A stretch of DNA of 64,000 bases. Source: an uncultured Mycoplasmatota bacterium (GTDB lineage: Bacteria; Bacillota_I; Bacilli_A; RF39; UBA660). A model generated the notes under the pieces. The model saw only the letters and a list, made by a program, of their open reading frames with translations. It did no database searches and had not been told where the DNA came from. The position numbers and the translations under genes are program-made. Positions 1-8,101 of the stretch are shown here, in pieces. Location of the stretch: NCBI GenBank assembly GCA_900554315.1, contig USGP01000005.1:3379-67378 (forward strand), written 5' to 3'. The first letter of the stretch is position 1. Each line of letters opens with the position of its first letter.

Positions 1-2
1 AT

Positions 3-182
3 GATACTCTAGAACAATATTGTAAAAAGAATGATATTACTTTTATTGATACTTATGAATTGTTACTTGATCCTGAGAGTGATGAAGATGAAATATTTGA
101 AGATTATACAAAAGACGGGTTACATATTACTGATGAAGGGTATGAAGTTATTACCAATGAACTTGAAAAATATATGAAATAG
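3..182 (+). CDS. SGNH/GDSL-family hydrolase, C-terminal end (5' cut by window)
   Basis: The window opens inside a reading frame that is free of stops from position 3 to the TAG at 180-182. The last residues read DGLHITDEGYEVI, which is the block V signature of SGNH/GDSL esterases, where the Asp and His of DGxH belong to the catalytic triad. Only about 59 residues are visible, so substrate, localisation and full length are unknown. A terminator follows at once, so this looks like the last gene of its transcript. The family call is an inference from the DGxH motif and the helix after it. Confidence 0.55.
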   Translation, partial: DTLEQYCKKNDITFIDTYELLLDPESDEDEIFEDYTKDGLHITDEGYEVITNELEKYMK

Positions 183-206
183 GTACAATTTTGTATCTAT
201 TTTTTT
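179..206 (+). terminator. Rho-independent terminator after the SGNH hydrolase
   Basis: Ten-base arms at 179-188 and 191-200 pair with one G-U wobble and are followed by a T run. The stop codon of the upstream gene lies in the left arm. Confidence 0.7.
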
Positions 207-240
207 GATTTTATTTTATACTAATAATGGGAGGGATTAT

Positions 241-1149
241 ATGCATAATAAAGTTGTTATTATAGGATGCGGTAATGTTGGTATGAGTTATGCATATGCA
301 TTGCTTAATCAACGTACTAGTGTTAATGAATTAGTTTTAATTGATTTAAATAAGAGTAGAGCAGAGGGAGAAGCTATGGATTTAAATCATTGTCTTGCAT
401 TTGCTCCTTCAAAGATTGATATTCGATGTGGCGATTATGAAGATTGTGGCGATGCCAAAATTGTTGTTATTGCTGCTGGAGCTAATCAGGAAAAAGGCGA
501 GACAAGAATGGATTTAATTTATAAAAATAGTAAAATTTTTAAATCTATTGTTTCTTCTGTTGTGGATAGTGGATTTAAAGGTATCTTTTTAGTTGCTACT
601 AATCCTGTTGATGTTATGACATATCTTACTTGGAAATATTCTGGATTTGATTATCATAGAGTTTTAGGTAGTGGTACTAGTTTGGATACATCTAGGTTAC
701 GTTACTTAATTGGTGACAAACTTGGAATAGGGCCAAAAAATATTCATGCTTATGTTATTGGTGAGCATGGAGATAGTGAATTTGTTCCTTGGAGTAATGC
801 TGCAGTTGGGTTACAAAATATTTCTAAATTTATCTCTGTTGAGGATAGAGATAAAATTGCTGATGAAGTTAAGAATGCAGCTTATCAAATTATTGAACGT
901 AAAGGGGCTACCTATTATGGAATTGGTATGTGTCTTGTTTATATTACCAATGCTATTTTAGGCGATGAAAATACTATTATTACTGTTTCTACTTATGATA
1001 AAGAAAATGAAGTGTTTATTGGACTTCCTACTATTGTTAATAAACGTGGGGCAAAAGGACGTGTTTTTGTTGATTTAACTGAAGAAGAAACAGAAAAATT
1101 ACAACATAGTATTGATGTAATAAAAGATGCTATTGAAAAAGTAAAATAG
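241..1149 (+). CDS. ldh: L-lactate dehydrogenase
   Basis: NAD-dependent reduction of pyruvate to L-lactate in the cytoplasm, the usual NADH sink of fermenting Bacilli. The 302-residue product starts with a Rossmann GCGNVG glycine motif (about residues 9-14). The mobile loop reads AGANQEKGETR, whose Gln is the pyruvate-specific residue (malate dehydrogenases have Arg there). ATNPVD, the subunit-interface SGTSLDTSRLR and the catalytic GEHGDSEF with the proton-relay His follow. The frame is open from 205, but GGGAGG at 229-234 sits 6 bases before the ATG at 241 and the Rossmann strand begins right there, so 241 is the start. It stands alone between a terminator and spoVS. Identification is secure. 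Confidence 0.95.
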   Translation: MHNKVVIIGCGNVGMSYAYALLNQRTSVNELVLIDLNKSRAEGEAMDLNHCLAFAPSKIDIRCGDYEDCGDAKIVVIAAGANQEKGETRMDLIYKNSKIFKSIVSSVVDSGFKGIFLVATNPVDVMTYLTWKYSGFDYHRVLGSGTSLDTSRLRYLIGDKLGIGPKNIHAYVIGEHGDSEFVPWSNAAVGLQNISKFISVEDRDKIADEVKNAAYQIIERKGATYYGIGMCLVYITNAILGDENTIITVSTYDKENEVFIGLPTIVNKRGAKGRVFVDLTEEETEKLQHSIDVIKDAIEKVK

Positions 1150-1204
1150 TAACATATTTTTCTTCTTTTTTCATATATTAGTGATATAGAAAGAGAGGAA
1201 TCAT

Positions 1205-1465
1205 ATGGAAACTTTAAAAGTTAGCAGTAAGTCTAATCCTAATAGTGTAGCAGGAGCTTTAGCTAATGTTTTTCGCGAGCAAGGTTCTGCAGAAATACAA
1301 GCTGTTGGTGCTGGAGCATTAAATCAAGCAATTAAAGCTGTAGCGATTGCGAGAGGATTTGTAGCACCATCTGGTAAAAATTTAGTTTGTATTCCTGCCT
1401 TTCAGGATATCTCTATTAATGGAGAAGAACGTACTGCTATTAAATTAATTATAGAGACCAAATAG
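1205..1465 (+). CDS. spoVS: Stage V sporulation protein S
   Basis: An 86-residue protein, the same length as Bacillus SpoVS, a small Alba-like protein needed for spore coat assembly and core dehydration and also implicated in cell-cycle regulation. The family pattern is clear: LKVSSKSNPNSVAGALA at the N-terminus, then GAGALNQAIKAVAIARGF and a C-terminal segment reading DISINGEERTAIKL. GAGAGGAA at 1193-1200 is the ribosome binding site. SpoVS also occurs in some non-sporulating lineages, but with cotE in this window it points to a spore former or a recent descendant. Confidence 0.95.
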   Translation: METLKVSSKSNPNSVAGALANVFREQGSAEIQAVGAGALNQAIKAVAIARGFVAPSGKNLVCIPAFQDISINGEERTAIKLIIETK

Positions 1466-1477
1466 GTCTTTTTTTTT
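1453..1477 (+). terminator. Rho-independent terminator after spoVS
   Basis: Short stem AGACC (1455-1459) with GGTCT (1465-1469), loop AAATA, then nine T. The stop codon of spoVS lies in the hairpin. Confidence 0.65.
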
Positions 1478-1519
1478 GCCTTTTGTCATGATAAACTTAT
1501 AGAAGATGGGAGGGTTTTT

Positions 1520-2632
1520 ATGATTTGTCCTCGTTGTGGTGCTGAAATGAAGCCAGAACAAAGATATTGTATGAAATGTGGTGCTCTAAATTATAATCAT
1601 CCAGATAATCAAAAAATGAAGCAATATATTACCAATGAAGAGTTTGAAAAAGCTAATGAAGAATATCAAGAGGCTGCAAAAGGTCCTACTAATACTATTG
1701 TTATTGGTGGGAAGGTTTATGTGGATGAACCTGCAAAGGATAAAAAATCTTCTTATGTGGATACACGATCTGCTTTAGGACTACTTACGATTGTAGCTAT
1801 TGTTATGGCTGTCCTTTGTTATTTTATTTTTCATTTCTCCATCTTATTATCTCTTGTTTTTGCTCTTTGTTATTTTATTATTACTTTTTATTTGATTGTA
1901 AACAGTTGTATTTATATGAAAGGTGGATATTCTGGTTTTACGCCAATTATTCCTTTTTATAGTCAGTATGCTTATTATGATATTGCTTTTGGAAATGGAT
2001 GGTTGTTTTTAATATCATTGATTCCTATTGTTAATATTTTTTATGGTTTATATGCTAATTATAAAATTGGAAAGGTCTATGGAAAAAGCGGTTGGCTTAC
2101 TTTGTTTTTCCCTTTTATTTTATTACCTATTATAGCTTTTAGTGATAAAGTTATTTATGATGGAAATGGGAAAAAATATAAAGAGTATGTCGATAAGGGG
2201 AAAAGACGTAATACGGTACTTCCGGCATTTTTGTATTCTGGAATTATGTTTTTTGCCTTTGTGCTTATTGCAACATTACCTATTATGAATGTTGTTAAAG
2301 AAAAATTTTATGAAAATGATGTAAAAAACATTTATCAAATTATAAGAAAAGATGTTGAAGATGGATATTATCAATGTGAGGATGGTAATATTAATAGTGA
2401 TGATGGTACATATTATATTGTTATTGAGGATGCTACAGAGTTAAATACGTTACCAATTCCAGTTCGTTCATCTTTAAATGGTGAGCCTATTTCTGGTTAC
2501 ATTCGTATTGATACAGTAAATGGAAAACCTAAATATACTTATGTTATGACTGATGGAGAAAATGTTGTATCTAATGCATCTATTTATCAAGTGTCTGTGC
2601 CAGGTGATGCAATAATTTGTGAAAAGAGTTGA
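1520..2632 (+). CDS. Zinc-ribbon membrane protein with DUF5684-like domain
   Basis: A 370-residue protein of unknown function. Residues 1-25 form a zinc ribbon (CPRCG ... CMKCG). A soluble linker follows, then a membrane block of about five hydrophobic segments between residues 85 and 260. This block contains GYSGFTPIIPFYSQY and GNGWLFLISLIPIVN, the pattern of the DUF5684 membrane domain found near signal peptidases and other envelope proteins. A C-terminal domain of about 90 residues follows the last membrane segment and is probably outside. GGGAGG at 1508-1513 sets the ATG. It lies alone between the spoVS terminator and the serine T-box. The function is not known; the domain label is from pattern recognition. 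Confidence 0.6.
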   Translation: MICPRCGAEMKPEQRYCMKCGALNYNHPDNQKMKQYITNEEFEKANEEYQEAAKGPTNTIVIGGKVYVDEPAKDKKSSYVDTRSALGLLTIVAIVMAVLCYFIFHFSILLSLVFALCYFIITFYLIVNSCIYMKGGYSGFTPIIPFYSQYAYYDIAFGNGWLFLISLIPIVNIFYGLYANYKIGKVYGKSGWLTLFFPFILLPIIAFSDKVIYDGNGKKYKEYVDKGKRRNTVLPAFLYSGIMFFAFVLIATLPIMNVVKEKFYENDVKNIYQIIRKDVEDGYYQCEDGNINSDDGTYYIVIEDATELNTLPIPVRSSLNGEPISGYIRIDTVNGKPKYTYVMTDGENVVSNASIYQVSVPGDAIICEKS

Positions 2633-2698
2633 TAATTTTTTAGAAACATTATATACTATTAACAAATCGATAATTAGAACTAATAATAAGAATCTTTA

Positions 2699-2848
2699 AT
2701 GATAGAGAATTCGTGGTTGGTGGAAACGATATTAAACTCTTATTTGTCTACTCTATAGATGGTAATCCCGGAGAAGTCCGTTACACTTTGAGTTAAATAA
2801 AGGATGGTACCGTGCTATTGCACTCCTTGATGGTATCATCCTTTTTTC
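2699..2848 (+). promoter_or_regulatory. T-box riboswitch, serine-specific
   Basis: T-box leader controlling the HD protein, dipeptidase and serS genes. The basal helix of stem I pairs ATAGAG (2702-2707) with CTCTAT (2751-2756), and GGTTGGTG lies in the apical part. The codon just 5' of the right strand of that helix is TCT at 2747-2749, a serine codon, which fits the downstream serS. The conserved T-box core reads GGATGGTACCGTG from 2802. The terminator pairs GGATGGTACC (2802-2811) with GGTATCATCC (2832-2841) before six T. Uncharged tRNA(Ser) should stabilise the antiterminator and allow readthrough. The specifier assignment was made by eye. Confidence 0.85.
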
Positions 2849-2867
2849 TATATAAGGTGGTGATTAT

Positions 2868-3365
2868 TTGGAGAAAAAACTATATATTTTAAAAGATATG
2901 GATGATGATTATGATAGAGCTTATCGATTGGTTTCTTATTTGTTTAAGGATAAAAAAGATAAGGCAGGTGAACCTTATTTGGGACACTTAATTAGAGTAA
3001 GTGATCGTCTTTCAATGGGAGATGCTAAAGTTGCTGCTTTACTTCATGATGTAGTAGAAGATATCGATGATATTTCTTTTGATGATTTAAAAAATTTGGG
3101 ATTTTCTGAGTCGATTGTTGATATTGTTAAAATTGTTACGAAAGATAAAAGTAAAGGAATTAGTTATCATGATTGGATTGGTGAAATTATTGCTACTGGT
3201 AATGTAGATGCTATTAAAGTTAAGTATTCAGATATGATGGATAATTTTAGTTTAGATAGACTGAATAAGTTAGATGAAGAAACAAAGCGTCATTTAATTT
3301 CTAAATATAAAGATGAAGTAGAACGACTTAGAAATTATTTGGATAAAAATGAGGTGATGTTATGA
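2868..3365 (+). CDS. HD-domain phosphohydrolase, RelA/SpoT hydrolase-like
   Basis: A 165-residue single-domain HD protein. It has the metal ligands of the (p)ppGpp-hydrolase family: His in YLGHLIRV, the HD pair in AALLHDVVED and the later Asp in VKYSDMMDN. It lacks the synthetase, TGS and ACT domains of full-length Rel, so it resembles stand-alone small hydrolases; the substrate is inferred. The start is TTG at 2868, 6 bases after AGGTGGTG; the next in-frame ATG would remove the first helix. It is the first gene behind the serine T-box and overlaps the dipeptidase gene by four bases (ATGA). Serine starvation should therefore raise it, which hints at a role in stringent-type signalling or nucleotide housekeeping. 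Confidence 0.75.
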   Translation: MEKKLYILKDMDDDYDRAYRLVSYLFKDKKDKAGEPYLGHLIRVSDRLSMGDAKVAALLHDVVEDIDDISFDDLKNLGFSESIVDIVKIVTKDKSKGISYHDWIGEIIATGNVDAIKVKYSDMMDNFSLDRLNKLDEETKRHLISKYKDEVERLRNYLDKNEVML

Positions 3366-4300
3366 TAGATTTACATTATGATTTACTTTCTATTTTGTAT
3401 TATAGTTATGTAAAGAATGATTTTAGTTATGTGGAAACGATTCAACAAAGAATAAAAGAGTCTGGTGTTACTGGTGTTGTTGCTAATCTTTATTTTATGA
3501 ATGAGAATGAGATGAAAGAAGAGTTGGGAGAATATTATAAGCCAATTGATGTTGTTGAGATGTTTCGAATAGCAACTTCTTTATTTCCAAAATATTTTCC
3601 TGATTTGGATGTTGTTTACAGTATAGAGGGGTGTGATTATATATCGGGACCCGATCAATTAGAAGAATTATATCATTTAGGTCTTCGTAATATTTTACTA
3701 GTGTGGAATAATCCAAATCGATACGGTTCTGGTAATCGTGGAGATTATGGCCTTACTGAATTGGGTAAAGAATTTTTAAATAGAGCTATTGACTTGGGAA
3801 TTTCTATTGATTTATCCCATATGAATCATAAGACTTTTTATGATACAGTTGAGGTTTTAAAAGAGGCTAGGCGTCATGGTAAAGATGTAGTGGTAATGGC
3901 AAGTCATTCCAATTGTTATTCTTTGTGTAATCATCCAAGAAATTTAGATGATAATCAAATATTAGCTTTGAAGGAGTTCTCACCAATTATTGGACTTGTT
4001 TCTTATGGCCCTTTTGTTTCCTCGAATGAGAATATGGAAGAGTTGAAAAAGCAATATGTGATGCATATTCGACATGTAAAAGAGTTATTAGGTGTTGATT
4101 GTGTTGCTGTTTCTACAGATGATATGAAGTTTGATCCTGAATTTTTAGGAGGAGAGGACGATATACAAGTATTTTCTTATCAACGTGTAAGAAATGAAAT
4201 AGAAATGTTATTAAAGAAAAATGATTTTTCTGATACAGAAATTAATCAAATATTATATCAAAATAGTTATCAAAAATTATTTAGGAGGTTATTAAAATGA
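3362..4300 (+). CDS. Membrane-dipeptidase-like M19 metallopeptidase
   Basis: A 312-residue TIM-barrel dipeptidase of the renal dipeptidase (M19) family, which cleaves dipeptides including some with D-residues. The binuclear zinc ligands are visible: HxD in DLHYD near the N-terminus, Glu in SIEGCDY, His in DLSHMNH and His in ASHSNCYS; VSTDDMKF supplies the late acidic residues. There is no signal peptide, so it should work in the cytoplasm on imported peptides. It overlaps both neighbours by four bases (ATGA), so translation is coupled, and it lies under serine T-box control with serS. That arrangement suggests serine recovery from peptides when seryl-tRNA is low, which is an inference. Confidence 0.85.
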   Translation: MIDLHYDLLSILYYSYVKNDFSYVETIQQRIKESGVTGVVANLYFMNENEMKEELGEYYKPIDVVEMFRIATSLFPKYFPDLDVVYSIEGCDYISGPDQLEELYHLGLRNILLVWNNPNRYGSGNRGDYGLTELGKEFLNRAIDLGISIDLSHMNHKTFYDTVEVLKEARRHGKDVVVMASHSNCYSLCNHPRNLDDNQILALKEFSPIIGLVSYGPFVSSNENMEELKKQYVMHIRHVKELLGVDCVAVSTDDMKFDPEFLGGEDDIQVFSYQRVRNEIEMLLKKNDFSDTEINQILYQNSYQKLFRRLLK

Positions 4301-5580
4301 TAGATATAAAATTAATTAGAGAAAATAGAGATTTAGTAAAGGAAAATATTAAGAAGAAATTTCAAGATGAAAAATTACCATTAGTTGATGAAGTTTATGA
4401 GATGGATAAAAGAGTACGTGAGGTACAAGTAAAGGCTGATGGTTTAAAAGCTGATAAAAATAAAATGAGTAGTGAAATTGGCAAACTTATGAAAGAGGGT
4501 AAGAAGGATGAGGCTGAAGAAGTAAAACAAAAGATTACTTCTATGGCAGATGAAATTAAGTCTTTAGAGGAAGAACAGGAAAAACTTTCTCATGATATTC
4601 ATGAACGTATGATGGTGATTCCTCAAATTATGGATCCTTCTGTTCCAATTGGTAAAGATGATAGTGAAAATGTAGAAGTGCAAAGATTTGGTGAACCTGT
4701 AGTTCCTGATTATGAAATTCCATATCATGCTGATATTATTGAAAGACTTCATGGTATGGATAAAGAGGCCGCTGGTAGAACTAGTGGACAAGGATTTTAT
4801 TATTTACTTGGTGATATTGCTCGTCTACATGAGGCTATGCTTGCTTATGCAAGAGATTTTATGATTGATGCTGGATTTACTTATGCTATTCCACCATTTA
4901 TGATTCATAGTGATGTTGTTACCGGTGTTATGTCTTTTCCTGAGATGGAAGCTATGATGTATAAAATTGAAGGAGAAGATTTATACTTAATCGGTACTTC
5001 AGAACATTCTATGATTGGTAAATTTAAAGATCAAATTATTAAAGACAGTGAACTTCCTATTCATATGACAAGTTATTCACCATGTTTCCGTAAAGAAGGT
5101 GGATCTCATGGGTTAGAAGAAAGAGGACTTTATCGTGTTCATCAATTTGAAAAACAAGAGATGATTGTTATTTGTGAACCAGAAGAATCTATGGATTGGT
5201 ATGAGAAAATGTGGAAATTAACAGTTGATTTCTTTAGAAGTTTAGATGTTCCAGTAAGACAACTTGAATGTTGTAGTGGTGATTTAGCAGATTTGAAAGT
5301 TAAGTCATGCGATGTAGAAGCTTGGAGTCCAAGACAAAAGAAATATTTTGAAGTTGGAAGTTGTTCTAATTTAGGTGATGCACAGGCTAGACGTTTAGGA
5401 ATTCGTAAGAAAGGTGAAAAAGGAACATATTTCTTACATACTTTAAATAATACTGTTGTTGCCACTCCTAGAGGATTAATTGCAGTTCTTGAAAATAACT
5501 ATCAAGAAGATGGTAGTGTTAAGATTCCTAAAGTATTACAGCCTTATATGGGTGGTAAAGAAGTTATTAAACCAGAATAA
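4297..5580 (+). CDS. serS: Seryl-tRNA synthetase
   Basis: Class II synthetase of 427 residues, the normal bacterial length. The N-terminal 110 residues form the long antiparallel coiled coil that grips the tRNA(Ser) long arm, rich in Lys and Glu. The catalytic core includes TSEHSMIGKF, the motif 2 region FRKEGGSHGLEERGLYRVHQFEK, and the motif 3 region with NTVVATPRGLIAVLENN. It is the last gene of the serine T-box operon, starting inside the dipeptidase stop codon, with AGGAGG at 4283-4288 as ribosome binding site. A terminator follows. Identification is secure. Confidence 0.97.
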   Translation: MIDIKLIRENRDLVKENIKKKFQDEKLPLVDEVYEMDKRVREVQVKADGLKADKNKMSSEIGKLMKEGKKDEAEEVKQKITSMADEIKSLEEEQEKLSHDIHERMMVIPQIMDPSVPIGKDDSENVEVQRFGEPVVPDYEIPYHADIIERLHGMDKEAAGRTSGQGFYYLLGDIARLHEAMLAYARDFMIDAGFTYAIPPFMIHSDVVTGVMSFPEMEAMMYKIEGEDLYLIGTSEHSMIGKFKDQIIKDSELPIHMTSYSPCFRKEGGSHGLEERGLYRVHQFEKQEMIVICEPEESMDWYEKMWKLTVDFFRSLDVPVRQLECCSGDLADLKVKSCDVEAWSPRQKKYFEVGSCSNLGDAQARRLGIRKKGEKGTYFLHTLNNTVVATPRGLIAVLENNYQEDGSVKIPKVLQPYMGGKEVIKPE

Positions 5581-5610
5581 AAGAAATATATTTGTATATT
5601 TCTTTTTTCT
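5581..5610 (+). terminator. Rho-independent terminator after serS
   Basis: AAGAAATATA and TATATTTCTT pair around a short loop, followed by a T run. Confidence 0.75.
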
Positions 5611-5636
5611 TTGTATATATTATTAATGGTGATAGA

Positions 5637-5777
5637 ATGAAAGATGAAAAAAGATGTGAAGTTGTTGCAAAAGAAAGTGGATTGAAAAATATTCATATTG
5701 ATAGTAATTCTAAAGAGGGTAAATTATTGGTTGAAGTCGTAGAAAAGGAGTCTAGTATGAAGAAAATAGAAGAGTGA
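5637..5777 (+). CDS. Small hypothetical protein (46 aa)
   Basis: A short, charged open frame of 46 codons between two terminators. GGTGATAG lies just upstream of the ATG at 5637; an in-frame TTG at 5592 has no such site and would place the start inside the serS terminator. The protein is hydrophilic with repeated Lys/Glu/Ser and no membrane segment or cysteine motif. It could be a real small protein or a chance frame; the ribosome binding site and its own terminator favour the former. No family is recognised. Confidence 0.4.
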   Translation: MKDEKRCEVVAKESGLKNIHIDSNSKEGKLLVEVVEKESSMKKIEE

Positions 5778-5793
5778 TGTTCTTCTTTTTTTT
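5768..5793 (+). terminator. Rho-independent terminator after the 46-aa ORF
   Basis: AGAAGA (5768-5773) pairs with TCTTCT (5781-5786), followed by T residues. Confidence 0.55.
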
Positions 5794-5835
5794 ATGCATA
5801 AAATTATTAATTGTAGAATTGAATACTTTATTTTA

Positions 5836-5864
5836 TTGATTATCCATGAAATATATGGTACGAT
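5836..5864 (+). promoter_or_regulatory. Vegetative promoter of the SPFH gene, extended -10
   Basis: TTGATT (5836-5841), 17-base spacer, TACGAT (5859-5864) preceded by TGG, which makes an extended -10. The 5' leader then carries a hairpin: GATAGG and CCTATC pair around a nine-base loop at about 5878-5898. Confidence 0.5.
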
Positions 5865-5932
5865 TATGATGTATTAAGATAGGAAAATTGAACCTATCCT
5901 AGAACATTATAAAAATAGAAGGAGAGTTTTTT

Positions 5933-7156
5933 ATGGGGTTAATTAAAGCAGCAGTTGGTGCTGTTGGAAGTACTTTACATGATCAATGGAAAGAGTATAT
6001 TCGTTGTGATGATTTAGGACAAGATATTCTAATGAAAAGAGTATCTACTCCTAATGGTATTATTTCAAAAGATAGTGCTATTCAAGTAGCACCTGGTCAA
6101 ATTGCTGTAGTATTTCAAAATGGACAAATTTTAGATGCTACTGCTGAGGAAGGAATCTTTACTTTTGATCAATCAACTTCACCATCATTTTTTGCTGGAC
6201 AATTTGGTGCAGTATTTAAAGAAATGTGGGGAAGATTTACTTATAATGGTGGAACATTTAAGGAACAAGCTGTATTCTATATCAATGCTAAAGAAATTAT
6301 GGATAATAAGTTTGGAACACCTGCACCTATTCCTTATCAAGATTGGTCTCATCCAATTCCAAATCAAATGACTGGTACTATGAGTCCTTTACGTGTAGAA
6401 GTAAAATGTTTTGGTAAGTATACATTTAAGATTAGTGATCCTGCAATATTTATGTCACGTATTGCTGGTACTGCTGAAGAATATCGTAAAGATGAGTTAT
6501 GTGAACAAATGAGATCTGAAGTTATTGGAGCTTTTCAAAATGTATTAAATGAACTTGGTACTTCAGAACATAAAGTTCCAGTATTAGAATTACCAAGTAG
6601 TACTGATGAAATTAAGAAAGTAATGGATGAAAAAGTTTTTGATCAACCTATTCGTGATAGAGGTCTTAGTCTTGTAGGATTTGTTGTTGAATCTGTTACT
6701 TTAGATGATGAATCTAATAAGAAAATTGATAATTATGAATTATCTTCTAACCAATTTATGCAACAAGGAACTCTTGCAGGTGCTTATGCAAATGCTGTTC
6801 AAGATGCTGCTAATAATGAAGCAGGAGCGGTTAATGGATTTTTAGGAGTTGGAATGATGAATATGGCTTCTGGTGGAGTTATGGGTGGTGTTAGTAATGC
6901 TGCTATGAGTGGTCAAGGAACAACTACTGCTCAACCTTATAATCCATATGCTAATCAGGCTGCTGAAACAATTGCTAATGCTAAAGCGGTTGCTGCTAAT
7001 CAAGCTGCACAACAAGCTCAAGTTGCTCAACCAGTACAAGGTAGTCAACCAACTGTACAAGGTGCTACGACAGGAACTGCTAGTTTTTGTCCAAATTGTG
7101 GAACACCAACAAATGGTGGGAACTTCTGTACAAATTGTGGAACAAAATTAAATTAA
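5933..7156 (+). CDS. SPFH-domain protein with C-terminal double zinc ribbon (YdjI-like)
   Basis: A 407-residue protein. Residues 1 to about 260 form an SPFH/band-7-like domain of the virion-core-like class, with the usual beginning (MGLIKAAVGAVGSTLHDQWKEY is the typical amphipathic start) and no membrane segment. A low-complexity Ala/Gln/Asn linker follows, then a C-terminal zinc ribbon with CPNCG and CTNCG pairs. This architecture matches Bacillus YdjI, which works with PspA/LiaH-type proteins at stressed membranes; no PspA gene lies next to it here. It is monocistronic, with a good promoter upstream and a strong terminator downstream. AAGGAGAG at 5920-5927 sets the start. The domain is clear; the envelope-stress role is inferred. 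Confidence 0.8.
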   Translation: MGLIKAAVGAVGSTLHDQWKEYIRCDDLGQDILMKRVSTPNGIISKDSAIQVAPGQIAVVFQNGQILDATAEEGIFTFDQSTSPSFFAGQFGAVFKEMWGRFTYNGGTFKEQAVFYINAKEIMDNKFGTPAPIPYQDWSHPIPNQMTGTMSPLRVEVKCFGKYTFKISDPAIFMSRIAGTAEEYRKDELCEQMRSEVIGAFQNVLNELGTSEHKVPVLELPSSTDEIKKVMDEKVFDQPIRDRGLSLVGFVVESVTLDDESNKKIDNYELSSNQFMQQGTLAGAYANAVQDAANNEAGAVNGFLGVGMMNMASGGVMGGVSNAAMSGQGTTTAQPYNPYANQAAETIANAKAVAANQAAQQAQVAQPVQGSQPTVQGATTGTASFCPNCGTPTNGGNFCTNCGTKLN

Positions 7157-7171
7157 ATTAAATTAAAATAA

Positions 7172-7197
7172 AAAGGAATCAAAAGATTCCTTTTTTT
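7172..7197 (+). terminator. Rho-independent terminator after the SPFH gene
   Basis: AAAGGAATC and GATTCCTTT pair around AAAA, followed by a run of T. Confidence 0.85.
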
Positions 7198-7273
7198 AAT
7201 ACTTTTTGTTGTTGTGGCGTGTTTTGTATAAATATTTTTCTATTTGTTCATACTAGGTGTAGAAGGTGATAAT

Positions 7274-7302
7274 TTGACAAATAGAGGGTTTTCTGGTAAA
7301 AT
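7274..7302 (+). promoter_or_regulatory. Consensus vegetative promoter of the ankyrin-like gene
   Basis: Perfect -35 TTGACA (7274-7279), 17-base spacer, -10 TAAAAT (7297-7302). It lies inside the open frame that extends upstream to 7244, so the true start codon must be downstream, at 7337. Confidence 0.75.
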
Positions 7303-7336
7303 ATATAACTGTCACATAAACAGAGAGGTGTTATAC

Positions 7337-8032
7337 ATGTTTTATGATGAAAAACAAGCATTACGTGCTTGTGAAGAGGAACCATCCCTGATCTTTGAAT
7401 TAATCAAAGAAGGGTATTATCATTTAGTTGATGAACTTATCTCTAAAAATAAAGTAGATATCAATACAGTGGATGTTGCCGGTAATGATGTTGTATGTCG
7501 TTTGTTAAAAGCAAAACAATATGACTTAGTTATGAAGTTTATTCGTAAACGTAGCTGGAATCCTAACCATCAAAATTTGGATGGTAATACAATAGGTCAT
7601 ATTTTAGTAAAAGATACTTCAGTATCAGCTTTAAAAATTTTAGAACATTTAACTAGAAGTAAGAGATATCTATTAAATATTAAAAACAACAATGGAGAGA
7701 CAGTTTTAGATAGAGCGGTTCATAATCAGAGTGCTTTTCAAGCATTAAAGATTCTAGAAGAAAAACGTTTTAATAATATTGATGTATTGTCATTTAAACA
7801 GTTATATCAATTATGTATTAAAAATAATTATTATGGTAAATATTCTAAATTAACTAACTTAGAAAATATTGTTGGTAGTTTAGAGAAAAAAGATGGGTTA
7901 GTTCCTAGTATGAGTAAATTATTAGATAATATTGTTGACAATATGGAAGTAATTAAACATGATTTAATGAATGGAAAATTTTCTTTATTAGATCAAATGA
8001 TTAATACTTCGTTAGCGGAAGCTATTGTATAG
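7337..8032 (+). CDS. Ankyrin-repeat-like cytoplasmic protein
   Basis: A 231-residue soluble protein. Residues 15-160 contain about four degenerate ankyrin-type units, with loops such as DINTVDVAGNDVV, NPNHQNLDGNTIGH and LNIKNNNGETVLDRAV, spaced about 33 residues apart. Each loop is followed by helices of the LLKA-K-YDLV type. The C-terminal 70 residues are helical and unassigned. The frame opens at 7244, but a consensus promoter lies at 7274-7302 and GAGAGGTG precedes the ATG at 7337. It is monocistronic, between a promoter and a terminator. Ankyrin repeats mediate protein contacts; the partner is unknown. Confidence 0.6.
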   Translation: MFYDEKQALRACEEEPSLIFELIKEGYYHLVDELISKNKVDINTVDVAGNDVVCRLLKAKQYDLVMKFIRKRSWNPNHQNLDGNTIGHILVKDTSVSALKILEHLTRSKRYLLNIKNNNGETVLDRAVHNQSAFQALKILEEKRFNNIDVLSFKQLYQLCIKNNYYGKYSKLTNLENIVGSLEKKDGLVPSMSKLLDNIVDNMEVIKHDLMNGKFSLLDQMINTSLAEAIV

Positions 8033-8052
8033 GAGGAATTTTCCTCTTTTTT
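8031..8052 (+). terminator. Rho-independent terminator after the ankyrin-like gene
   Basis: GAGGA (8033-8037) pairs with TCCTC (8042-8046), followed by six T. Confidence 0.65.
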
Positions 8053-8101
8053 GTTTTCTTTTTTTATGTTATAATTTTTGGTGATTTGTGAGGTGGTATT
8101 T

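Noticed and set aside
205..240. N-terminal extension of lactate dehydrogenase
   Set aside because: No ribosome binding site before 205, overlap with the terminator and -10 region, and the Rossmann fold begins at the ATG at 241.
5142..5465. Reverse ORF of 107 codons inside serS
   Set aside because: Lies fully within the conserved catalytic core of SerRS on the other strand.
7244..7336. Longer start for the ankyrin-like protein
   Set aside because: A perfect TTGACA-17-TAAAAT promoter lies inside this stretch, so it is not coding.
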